In this document: in pieces, positions 9,512-18,735 of the stretch
How positions within the stretch are numbered: the stretch's first letter is position 1
Layout: every line of letters starts with the position of its first letter
Source: Mycobacterium sp. E2733
GTDB taxonomy: Bacteria > Actinomycetota > Actinomycetes > Mycobacteriales > Mycobacteriaceae
Assembly (NCBI RefSeq): GCF_001667585.1
Contig: NZ_LZJZ01000035.1
Coordinates: 1-47,483, forward strand
Reading direction: 5' to 3'
Length of the DNA: 47,483 nucleotides
Translations under genes and position numbers: made by a program
Notes under the pieces: generated by a model
Seen by the model: only the letters and a program-made list of their open reading frames with translations
Databases searched by the model: none
What the model was told of the DNA's origin: nothing

Positions 9512-10321
9512 TCAGCCCAGGATCGGGAAGCGTCGCTTGGCGGCCAGGTCCTTGAGGGCCTGCTGCATCACCGACCGCACGTGCTCGTCGACTTCGTCGA
9601 CGTTCGGGTCGTCACCGAATTGCGCGGTGATATCGATCGGCTTCAGCACCTGCGTGACGATCTTGGTGGGCAGCGGCAGGTTGGGTGGGATCACCGCGCT
9701 GAAGCCGAAGGGGAAGCCGAACGACAGCGGCAGGATGGCGCTGCGCAGCAAGCGCTTCACCCCCAACCGCTCGGCCAGCCAGGTGCCGCGCGACAGGTAG
9801 AGCTGCGTCTCCTGTCCGCCGATGGACACCGCGGGCACGATGGGGACGCCCGCTTCGATCGCCGTCCTGACGTACCCCTTGCGGCCGTCGAAGTCGATGA
9901 CGTTCTCCGAGAACGTGGGCCGGTATGCGTCGTAGTCACCGCCGGGAAAGACGATGACCACCCCGCCGGACCGCAGGGCCTTGGCCGCGTTCTCCCGGTT
10001 GGCCCGGATGTATCCGGTGCGGCGGAAGAACTCGCCGGTGGGGCCGGTCATCAGGATGTCGTGGCTCAGCGTGTAGATGGGGCGGTCGTAGCCGAATTTC
10101 TCGTAGAAGTGGACGCTGAAGATGGGGACGTCCATCGGGAACATGCCGCCGGAGTGGTTGCCGACGACCAGCGCCCCGCCGGGTGGGAACGATCCCAGGC
10201 CGTGCACTTCCGACCGGAAGTACGTCTTCAGGGCCGGGCGCATCACGCTCATCAGGCGCTGGGTCAAGACGGGGTCGAATTTGCCGATGTCGCCGGTATC
10301 GGAGTGATCGTTGTCGGTCAC
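9512..10321 (-). CDS. PlsC-like lysophospholipid/diacylglycerol acyltransferase family protein
   Basis: A 269-residue acyltransferase, orthologue of Rv1428c. It is likely to move an acyl group from acyl-CoA to a glycerolipid or other alcohol at the membrane. The active-site region is GNHSGGMFPMD (residues 55-65), so the spacing is H-x7-D (His56, Asp64) and not the HxxxxD of classic PlsC. Related DGAT/TMEM68-like proteins also have HSGG-type motifs. A second conserved block is VIVFPGGDYDA, followed by GVPIVPAVSIGGQET, both typical of this superfamily. The GTG start at 10321 has a strong AGGGAGG ribosome-binding site about 5 nt upstream. This is the first gene of the operon with fadD12 and lipO. 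Confidence 0.87.
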   Translation of the reverse strand: MTDNDHSDTGDIGKFDPVLTQRLMSVMRPALKTYFRSEVHGLGSFPPGGALVVGNHSGGMFPMDVPIFSVHFYEKFGYDRPIYTLSHDILMTGPTGEFFRRTGYIRANRENAAKALRSGGVVIVFPGGDYDAYRPTFSENVIDFDGRKGYVRTAIEAGVPIVPAVSIGGQETQLYLSRGTWLAERLGVKRLLRSAILPLSFGFPFGFSAVIPPNLPLPTKIVTQVLKPIDITAQFGDDPNVDEVDEHVRSVMQQALKDLAAKRRFPILG

Positions 10322-10514
10322 GTTCCTCCCTTGACGCTCCCGCGAGGCCGCATCGAGGTATGAGGGGCCGCGTCGACTTCCTCGATGGTAGCGACCGGGG
10401 TGCGGCGGCCGTCATGGTGTTTGTCTCTTTCGGCATCTGCGGATATGGTGCCGGCCCGGGTCCGGGCGCTATTGTTACGACGCCCTTTGATGAAATCTCG
10501 AGGAACGGGACCCG

Positions 10515-10982
10515 ATGGACGTCGCCGGTTTGTCGCCCGAGCGCAATGCCCGTTCGGGCGGCGCGCGCAGGAGTGTTCCGCGCTCCCGGCGGCCGCACGC
10601 CGGCGTGGTCCGCGCCGAACCGGCCCATCGCAGTCAGAAACCGTCCCCGTCCGCTCCGGGCACCGACCGCCCGGCCGGTGACGCCGATCCGGCCGGCCCG
10701 GACGCGGCGGACAATCGCCAGGCCGACTACTTTGTGCGGCTGCTCTCGCAGAACCGCAGGCTCATCGAACAGCGCCTCGACGACTATCAGAAGGCGATCG
10801 TCACCGCGCAAGCCAACGGCGACGCCGACGCCGTCTGCAACCTTCGCCGCATGGCGCGGATCGAGGAACAGGACCGGGACCATCTCGACGGCATGCTGGA
10901 GAAGTTGCGCCGCCGATTTGCCCGCCGGACCCCCGGGGAGCCGCCCGCCCTCCCCGCGCGGCCGCGCTCCGCGGTCCGGTAG
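10515..10982 (+). CDS. Hypothetical protein with C-terminal coiled coil
   Basis: A 155-residue protein I do not recognise. The first 65 residues are rich in Arg, Pro, Ala and Ser and look disordered. Residues 68-137 form an amphipathic helical region with heptad-like spacing, running from about YFVRLLSQNRRLIEQRL through LRRMARIEEQDRDHLD to KLRRRF, and the basic C-terminal tail is again Pro-rich. There is no signal peptide or membrane segment. Codon use (high G/C in third positions) and the AGGAACGGGAC region before the ATG support it as real. It lies alone between the divergent acyltransferase operon and the DUF3556 gene. Its charged helical hairpin could mediate protein or DNA contacts, as a guess only. 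Confidence 0.68.
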   Translation: MDVAGLSPERNARSGGARRSVPRSRRPHAGVVRAEPAHRSQKPSPSAPGTDRPAGDADPAGPDAADNRQADYFVRLLSQNRRLIEQRLDDYQKAIVTAQANGDADAVCNLRRMARIEEQDRDHLDGMLEKLRRRFARRTPGEPPALPARPRSAVR

Positions 10983-11138
10983 TTCCGGCAAGACGCCAAT
11001 TCGCCCACAGTGCAGCGTTTTTCGTGGCTCGGGCGACCGGCGAAGGCTTGCGGCGCGCCGATTCGGCCACCCCCGCTTGGCGGTGCCGATACATTTGACG
11101 GGCCAACTGGTTTCTTCCGACACCGAACGAGGCCACCC

Positions 11139-12896
11139 ATGGGATTTATGACCCCGGAAATTCCCGACGTCGACCCCGACCGCTGGCCCGACTTGCCGCG
11201 ATCTACCAGGCGGCAGGTCATGACCCGGCACTGGGTCGAACACGGATTCGGTTCGCCCTATGCGGTCTACCTGTTCTACGTCGTCAAGATCGCCCTGTAC
11301 GTCGGCGGCGCGGCCGCGGTGATCTCGCTGACGCCGGGCTTGGGCGGGCTCGGGCGCATCACCGAGTGGTGGACACAGCCGATCGTGTATCAGAAGGTGG
11401 TCATCTTCACGCTGCTGTTCGAGATCCTGGGCCTGGGCTGCGGATCGGGGCCGTTGACCGCGCGGTTCTGGCCGGTATTCGGTGGGTTTCTGTATTGGTT
11501 GCGCCCCAACACCATTCGGTTGCCGCCGTGGCCGGGCAAGGTTCCGTTCACCGGTGGCGACAACCGCACCGTCGTCGACGTCGCCCTCTACCTGGTCGTA
11601 CTCGGCTCGGGCGCCTGGGCTTTGCTGTCGCCCGGGCGGGGCGGCCCCGTGACCGCCGGCGGCGACGCCGGCTTGATCAATCCCGTTCTGGTGGTGCCGA
11701 CCATCGTCGCGCTGGCGCTGCTGGGGTTGCGCGACAAAACCGTCTTTCTCGCCGCGCGCGGGGAGCACTACGGGCTGACCCTGCTGGTGTTCTTCTTTTC
11801 GTTCACCGACCAGATCGCCGCGTTCAAGATCATCATGCTCGCCCTGTGGTGGGGAGCCGCGACGTCGAAGCTCAATCACCACTTCCCGTACGTCGTCGCG
11901 GTCATGATGAGCAACAGCCCCGTGTTGCGCGCGAGAGCGTTCAACTGGTTCAAGCGCAGGCTCTACCTCGACCCGGTGAACGACCTGCGCCCCTCGTGGG
12001 TGCCGAAGGTGATGGCGCATGTCGGTGGGACGACGGCCGAGTTCCTGGTGCCGCTGGTCCTGGTCTTCTTCGCCGACGGTCACCGGTGGGCATGGTTCCT
12101 CATCGCGTTCATGGTGCTGTTCCACCTCAACATCACTTCCACCATTCCGATGGGAGTTCCCTTGGAGTGGAACGTTTTCTTCCTGTTTTCGCTGTTCTAC
12201 TTGTTCGGGCACTACGCCGGCGTCACGGCCAGCGGACTGAGTTCGCCGCTGCTGCTGGTCATCCTGATCGCCGCGCTGGCGGTGGTGCCGATCTTGGGAA
12301 ACCTGTTCCCCAAACAGATTTCGTTCCTGCCCGCGATGCGTTACTACGCCGGCAACTGGGCCACCAGCCTGTGGTGCCTGCGCGCGGGTGCCGAAGACAA
12401 GATCGACGCGAATATCACCAAGCCCGCGGCGCTGGTGCCCAAACAACTTGCCCGGCTTTACGACCCGAGCACCGCGGAGATGATGATCGACAAGCTGATG
12501 GGGTGGCGGTCCATGCACACGCACGGGCGCACGCTCAACGGGCTGGTGCCCCGCGCCCTGGACGGGCTGGACGAGGCGGACTACAAGCTGCGGGACGGCG
12601 AGATCATCGCCGGGCCGCTGATCGGGTGGAACTTCGGCGAAGGCCACCTGCACAACGAGCAGTTGCTCGCGGCGGTGCAGCGGCGCTGCCAGTTCGAGGA
12701 CGGAGATGTCCGGGTGATCATCCTGGAAAGCCAACCGATCCACGTTCAGCGCCAGGAGTACCGCATCGTCGACGCCAAAGCCGGCTTGATCGAAGAGGGC
12801 TACGTCGACGTGGAAAGCATGCTGACCCGTCAGCCGTGGCCCGAGCCCGGCGACGAGTACCCGGTCCACGTGACAACGGCGGCCAGCGCTCGATGA
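11139..12896 (+). CDS. DUF3556 multi-pass membrane protein
   Basis: A 585-residue integral membrane protein of the DUF3556 family, orthologue of Rv1431 (about 589 residues). I chose ATG 11139 (MGFMTPEIPDVDP) because it matches the family N-terminus. The reading frame is open further upstream, but that part is not protein-like. About eight hydrophobic segments lie between residues 45 and 410, for example YAVYLFYVVKIALYVGG, LLVFFFSFTDQIA, FLVPLVLVFFADG, FFLFSLFYLFG and LLLVILIAALAVVPILG. The last 170 residues are soluble, with a Trp/His-rich stretch (MGWRSMHTHGR, GWNFGEGHLHNEQL). No function is known. Its stop overlaps the next gene's ATG by 4 bp, so it almost certainly works with that FAD oxidoreductase. 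Confidence 0.9.
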   Translation: MGFMTPEIPDVDPDRWPDLPRSTRRQVMTRHWVEHGFGSPYAVYLFYVVKIALYVGGAAAVISLTPGLGGLGRITEWWTQPIVYQKVVIFTLLFEILGLGCGSGPLTARFWPVFGGFLYWLRPNTIRLPPWPGKVPFTGGDNRTVVDVALYLVVLGSGAWALLSPGRGGPVTAGGDAGLINPVLVVPTIVALALLGLRDKTVFLAARGEHYGLTLLVFFFSFTDQIAAFKIIMLALWWGAATSKLNHHFPYVVAVMMSNSPVLRARAFNWFKRRLYLDPVNDLRPSWVPKVMAHVGGTTAEFLVPLVLVFFADGHRWAWFLIAFMVLFHLNITSTIPMGVPLEWNVFFLFSLFYLFGHYAGVTASGLSSPLLLVILIAALAVVPILGNLFPKQISFLPAMRYYAGNWATSLWCLRAGAEDKIDANITKPAALVPKQLARLYDPSTAEMMIDKLMGWRSMHTHGRTLNGLVPRALDGLDEADYKLRDGEIIAGPLIGWNFGEGHLHNEQLLAAVQRRCQFEDGDVRVIILESQPIHVQRQEYRIVDAKAGLIEEGYVDVESMLTRQPWPEPGDEYPVHVTTAASAR

Positions 12897-14320
12897 CCAG
12901 GGCGGTGGTGGTCGGCGCAGGCCCCAACGGGCTGGCCGCCGCGATTCACCTCGCTCGCAACGGCGTCGACGTGCAGGTGCTCGAGGCGTGCGACACCGTC
13001 GGCGGGGGAGCCCGCTCGGGCGAGCTGACGATGGCCGGCGTCATCCACGACCACTGCTCGGCGTTTCACCCGCTGGGCGTCGGTTCGCCGTTCTGGAAGG
13101 ACATCGACCTGCAGCGCTACGGGCTGCAGTGGAAGTGGCCGGACGTCGACTGCGCGCACCCACTCGACGACGGCACCGCCGGCGTGCTCTACCAGTCGCT
13201 CGATGAGACGGTCGCCCGGATGGGGTCCGACGGCCCCCGGTGGCGGTGGGCAATCGGGGACCTGGCGGCCGGATTCGATCAGCTGGCCGAGGATCTCATG
13301 GGCCCGGTGCTGGGCATCCCGCGTCACCCGCTTCGCCTGGCCGGCTTCGGCCCGCGGGCGCTGTTGCCGGCCACCACCATGGCCCGCTGGTTCCGCACCG
13401 AGCAGGCGCGCGCGTTGTTCGGCGGCGCCGCCGCGCACGTCTACACCCGGCTGGACCGGCCGCTCACCGCGTCCCTGGGACTGATGATCCTGGCCAGCGG
13501 GCACCGCTACGGCTGGCCCGTCGCAAAAGGGGGTTCCGGGTCGATCAGTCAAGCGCTGTCCGCCGCGCTGCGGGACCACGGCGGCTCGGTGGCCACCGGG
13601 GTGACCGTCACCAGTCGCAAAGACATCCCCGACGCCGACATCGTCATGCTGGACCTGAGTCCGGAAGCGGCGGTCGCCATCTACGGCGACGCCATGCCGG
13701 CGCGGATCAGGCGGTCGTATCGGCGTTACCGCGAGGGCTCGTCGGCGTTCAAGGTGGACTTCGCGATCGAGGGCGAGATCCCCTGGACCAATCCGGACTG
13801 CGCCCGGGCCGGCACCGTGCACCTGGGCGGCACGTTCGCGGAGATGGTGGACACGGAACGCCAACGCGCACAGGGGAAGATGGCCGCGCGGCCCTTTGTG
13901 CTTCTGGGGCAGCAGTACCTGGCGGACCCGTCCCGCTCGGCGGGCAACGTCAACCCGATCTGGGCGTACGCGCACGTGCCGTTCGGCTACGACGGCGACG
14001 CCACCGCCGCCGTCGTCGGCCAGATCGAGCGGTTCGCGCCGGGCTTCTCCGACCGCGTCCTGGCGACGGTCAGCAAGGGACCCGCGCAACTGCAGGCCTA
14101 CAACGCCAACTTCATCGGCGGCGACATCATCGGCGGCGCCAACGACGGGCTGCAGGTGATCTTCCGCCCGCGCATCGCCGTGGATCCCTACGCCACGGGT
14201 GTGCCGGGCGTCTACCTGTGTTCACAGTCCACGCCGCCGGGCGCCGGCATCCATGGCCTGTGCGGTTACCACGCCGCCGAGTCGGCGCTGAAGTGGCTGA
14301 AGAAGACGCGCCGCGACTGA
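12893..14320 (+). CDS. NAD(P)/FAD-dependent oxidoreductase (phytoene-desaturase-like)
   Basis: A 475-residue flavoprotein, orthologue of Rv1432. The N-terminal dinucleotide-binding motif is VVVGAGPNGLAAAIHLARNG (residues 5-24), followed by the acidic end of strand two (VLEACDTVGGGARSGE), the usual FAD-binding layout of the phytoene desaturase/amine oxidase superfamily. The C-terminal FAD motif is GVYLCSQSTPPGAGIHGLCG, also typical. The ATG at 12893 overlaps the DUF3556 stop. The substrate is unknown. Carotenoid synthesis is unlikely because no phytoene synthase or other carotenoid genes are nearby. Coupling to a membrane protein suggests a lipid or quinone-like substrate, as an inference. Confidence 0.9.
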   Translation: MTRAVVVGAGPNGLAAAIHLARNGVDVQVLEACDTVGGGARSGELTMAGVIHDHCSAFHPLGVGSPFWKDIDLQRYGLQWKWPDVDCAHPLDDGTAGVLYQSLDETVARMGSDGPRWRWAIGDLAAGFDQLAEDLMGPVLGIPRHPLRLAGFGPRALLPATTMARWFRTEQARALFGGAAAHVYTRLDRPLTASLGLMILASGHRYGWPVAKGGSGSISQALSAALRDHGGSVATGVTVTSRKDIPDADIVMLDLSPEAAVAIYGDAMPARIRRSYRRYREGSSAFKVDFAIEGEIPWTNPDCARAGTVHLGGTFAEMVDTERQRAQGKMAARPFVLLGQQYLADPSRSAGNVNPIWAYAHVPFGYDGDATAAVVGQIERFAPGFSDRVLATVSKGPAQLQAYNANFIGGDIIGGANDGLQVIFRPRIAVDPYATGVPGVYLCSQSTPPGAGIHGLCGYHAAESALKWLKKTRRD

Positions 14321-14370
14321 GGTCACGTTGTCCGCGGGAACCGGGGCGGCAACCGCGCATGTTGCTCAAC

Positions 14371-15456
<1,086 letters not shown>

Positions 15457-15458
15457 CC

Positions 15459-16738
15459 GTGACGGATTCCTTGCCGCCCAACCTCTCGGACCTACTGACC
15501 GAAGGTGTTTCGGGCCGGGGCGTGCTGGTGCGCTCCGACCTGAACGTCCCGCTCGACGACTCCACCGGTTCTCAAGGCGCCATCACCGACCTGGGCCGGA
15601 TCACCGCGTCGGTGCCGACGTTGCAGGCCCTCGTCGACGCCGGCGCCAAGGTGGTGGTCACCGCGCACCTGGGTCGGCCGAAAAACGGGCCCGACCCGAA
15701 ACTGTCGCTGGCACCGGTCGCCGCGGCGCTCGGAGAGCGGCTCGGCCGGCACGTGCAACTCGCCGGCGTTGACGGTGCCCGAGTGGTCGGCGGCGACGCG
15801 CTGGCCCGGGCCGAGGGCCTGACGGACGGTGACGTCCTGCTGCTGGAGAACATCCGCTTCGATCCGCGCGAAACCAGCAAGGACGACGGCGAGCGACTCG
15901 CGCTCGCCCGCGAACTCGCCGAATTGGTCTCGCCCGGAGGGGCTTTCGTCTCCGACGGATTCGGGGTGGTGCACCGCAAGCAGGCCTCGGTGTACGACGT
16001 GGCCACGCTGCTGCCGCACTATGCCGGCACGCTGGTGGCCGACGAGATCCGAGTGCTGGAGCAGTTGACCAGCTCGACCACCCGCCCCTACGCGGTGGTG
16101 CTCGGCGGCTCGAAGGTGTCCGACAAGCTCGGCGTCATCGAATCGCTGGCGACCAAGGCCGACAGCATCGTGATCGGCGGCGGGATGTGCTTCACCTTCC
16201 TTGCGGCACAAGGCTTTCCGGTGGGGAAGTCGCTGCTGGAAGAGGAGATGGTGGACACCTGTCGCCGGCTGCTGGACACCTACGTCGACGTGCTGCGCCT
16301 GCCCAGGGACGTCGTGGTGGCCGAGCAGTTCGCCGCCGACTCGCCGCCGCAGACGGTGGCCGCCGACGCCATCCCGGACAACATGATCGGCCTGGACATC
16401 GGCCCGGAGTCGGTGAAGCGCTTCGCTGCCCTGTTGTCCAACGCCCGGACGGTCTTCTGGAACGGCCCCATGGGCGTGTTCGAGTTCCCGGCGTTCGCCA
16501 CGGGCACCAGGGGCGTCGCCGAGGCCATCGCCGCGGCGACCGGCAAGGGTGCGTTCAGTGTGGTGGGCGGCGGCGACTCCGCGGCCGCGGTGCGCGCCCT
16601 GGGCATCCCGGAGGGCGACTTCTCGCACATCTCGACCGGCGGGGGCGCGTCGCTGGAGTACCTGGAGGGCAAGACCCTGCCCGGCATTGAGGTTTTGGGG
16701 CGGCCGCAGCCTGATCAAAACAAGGAAGCAGGAGACGC

Positions 16739-16742
<4 letters not shown>
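15459..16742 (+). CDS. pgk: Phosphoglycerate kinase
   Basis: Phosphoglycerate kinase (orthologue of Rv1437), 427 residues, transferring phosphate from 1,3-bisphosphoglycerate to ADP. Substrate-binding N-terminal motif [17 protein letters not shown], the hinge/nucleotide region [36 protein letters not shown] and the C-terminal [13 protein letters not shown] are all present. The GTG at 15459 sits 2 bp after the gap stop and gives the expected N-terminus. The open frame extends further upstream through gap but only as an overlapping shadow. It is about 15 residues longer than I remember for the M. tuberculosis protein, through small surface-loop insertions (for example after NVPLDD). The TGA overlaps the tpi GTG by 4 bp. 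Confidence 0.97.
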
Positions 16743-17524
<782 letters not shown>

Positions 17525-17552
17525 GCGGGCCGTAGCGACGGACTTGGCCCGC
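17525..17552. terminator. Stem-loop between convergent tpi and PAS-ANTAR genes
   Basis: A perfect 7-bp inverted repeat, GCGGGCC (17525-17531) and GGCCCGC (17546-17552), with a 14-nt loop. It lies directly after the tpi stop and before the end of the convergent gene. There is no U-tract, which is normal for mycobacterial terminators. It could serve both directions. Confidence 0.45.
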
Positions 17553-17558
17553 GGGGCG

Positions 17559-18245
17559 TCACCAGCTCTGCGGGTCGACCCGAAGGTGTGCGGATAGGAC
17601 GATGTCGTCGTAAGCGGATCGAAGCGGGTGGACTTCTCTGCGTGACAGTGCCAGAAACTCGGCGACGATTTGCCGGGCGAGCGGTCGCAGCTTGACGTTG
17701 TTCTGCTGGGACCGCCATTTCAGCAACACGAAGGCCGTCGTTTCATCGATCCCGTAGATCACCATCAACATGCCCTTTGCTCTTTCGATGATGGCGCGGT
17801 TCTTGGTGAACTTTGCGACCTCGGCGGTCAGGGCCTCCTGGTCCGCGCGGTCGGTGGGCGTCACGTCGACGTAAAAGCCTTCTGTGCCGACGACGGTGCC
17901 CGCGGCGTCGACGAGCTGGTTGCCGACCACGACAACTTGGTGGACGTTGCCCTGGACATCGATGATCCGGTGCCGCGTGCTGAACGGGCCGTGGTTGCAA
18001 CGGATGTCGTCCAGGGTCGCGGCGATCTGCTTGCGATCGTCGGGATGCTTGTGCGCGAGCACCAACTCGGTCGTCGGCGTGACCGTCCCCGGTTCGTAGC
18101 CGTGCAGCCGTGCTACCTGTTCACACCACTCCCACCGCTGCCCGTCGAAATAGAAGCGGAATGTCCCCATCCGCTGCGGTGAACCGGCCGCCAATGCCTG
18201 AACAACCGCGTCGTCGGCCCTAGTTTCACTGAAATCAGCAATCAT
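17559..18245 (-). CDS. PAS domain-ANTAR domain putative transcription antiterminator
   Basis: A 228-residue protein (from ATG 18245) joining a PAS sensor fold (about 20-140, including FYFDGQRWEWCEQVARLHGYEPG and HPDDRKQI) to a C-terminal ANTAR RNA-binding domain (about 142-202, including NRAIIERAKGMLM and AFVLLKWRSQQNN). ANTAR proteins bind paired stem-loops in nascent mRNA and prevent termination. The PAS domain may sense a ligand, redox state or partner protein. The frame stays open to a GTG at 18368, which would add 41 residues. I prefer ATG 18245 because the extra part is not conserved-looking. A perfect inverted repeat lies immediately upstream of this ATG. It is convergent with tpi and divergent from secG, and no histidine kinase is nearby. 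Confidence 0.82.
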   Translation of the reverse strand: MIADFSETRADDAVVQALAAGSPQRMGTFRFYFDGQRWEWCEQVARLHGYEPGTVTPTTELVLAHKHPDDRKQIAATLDDIRCNHGPFSTRHRIIDVQGNVHQVVVVGNQLVDAAGTVVGTEGFYVDVTPTDRADQEALTAEVAKFTKNRAIIERAKGMLMVIYGIDETTAFVLLKWRSQQNNVKLRPLARQIVAEFLALSRREVHPLRSAYDDIVLSAHLRVDPQSW

Positions 18246-18246
18246 C

Positions 18247-18274
18247 GCTACGTCCGAATGTTTGGGCACGTAGC
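18247..18274. promoter_or_regulatory. Inverted repeat just upstream of the PAS-ANTAR gene
   Basis: A perfect 7-bp inverted repeat, GCTACGT (18247-18253) and ACGTAGC (18268-18274), separated by 14 nt, starting 1 nt upstream of the preferred ATG of the minus-strand gene. It could be an operator or a leader hairpin that controls translation. If the longer GTG start were used, it would lie inside the coding sequence. Confidence 0.4.
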
Positions 18275-18456
18275 AAAGGTGCAAAGAGTAAACAGCGACG
18301 GTTGCGAGTAATCGCTCGATGCCGACGTTTACATTCTCAGCCGGGCATCTAATTGCTGATCGTTGCACGCGTGTGGAAAAAGGGCAAGGAAGGTCGTCCT
18401 AGCACCGCGGCGGCCATTTGCGGCCGCTCGAGCGCCACCCGGTAGGATTTGGCGTC

Positions 18457-18690
18457 ATGGAGCTGGCCCTGCAGATCACCCTGGTGGTCACAAGCGTGCT
18501 CGTGGTGTTGCTGGTGCTGCTGCACCGCGCCAAGGGTGGCGGCCTGTCGACGCTGTTCGGCGGCGGTGTGCAGTCCAGCCTCTCCGGCTCGACGGTGGTG
18601 GAAAAGAACCTGGACCGGTTGACCCTGTTCATCACCGGCATCTGGCTGGTCTCCATCATCGGGGTGGCCCTGCTGATCAAGTACCGGTGA
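18457..18690 (+). CDS. secG: Preprotein translocase subunit SecG
   Basis: SecG, the small accessory subunit of the SecYEG protein-export channel, orthologue of Rv1440. With ATG 18457 it has 77 residues, the same length and nearly the same sequence as I recall for the M. tuberculosis protein. Two membrane segments are clear (about 4-22, ALQITLVVTSVLVVLLVLL, and about 54-72, LFITGIWLVSIIGVALLI). They are joined by the conserved glycine-rich KGGGLSTLFGGG loop. The frame extends upstream to 18418, but the added residues are not SecG-like. It is followed by ppc after 45 bp. Confidence 0.95.
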   Translation: MELALQITLVVTSVLVVLLVLLHRAKGGGLSTLFGGGVQSSLSGSTVVEKNLDRLTLFITGIWLVSIIGVALLIKYR

Positions 18691-18735
18691 CCCGTCGGCG
18701 GGCGGACCACGTGATCCGCACCGATACTGGGACGC

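Noticed and set aside
9936..12869. A 977-residue minus-strand open frame across the acyltransferase, small coiled-coil and DUF3556 genes
   Set aside because: Low-complexity Arg/His/Gln/Gly composition typical of an antisense frame in high-GC DNA. It has no domain pattern and conflicts with three well-supported genes.
11366..12892. Plus-strand open frame fused to the FAD oxidoreductase, as if a 984-residue protein
   Set aside because: The part before 12893 is a wrong-frame reading of the DUF3556 gene. The conserved FAD motif begins just after ATG 12893.
18320..18350. SigF-like GTTT...GGG promoter near secG
   Set aside because: The spacer between GTTT and GGGCAT is 12 bp, shorter than the 14-17 bp expected, and the second half is not GGGTAT.
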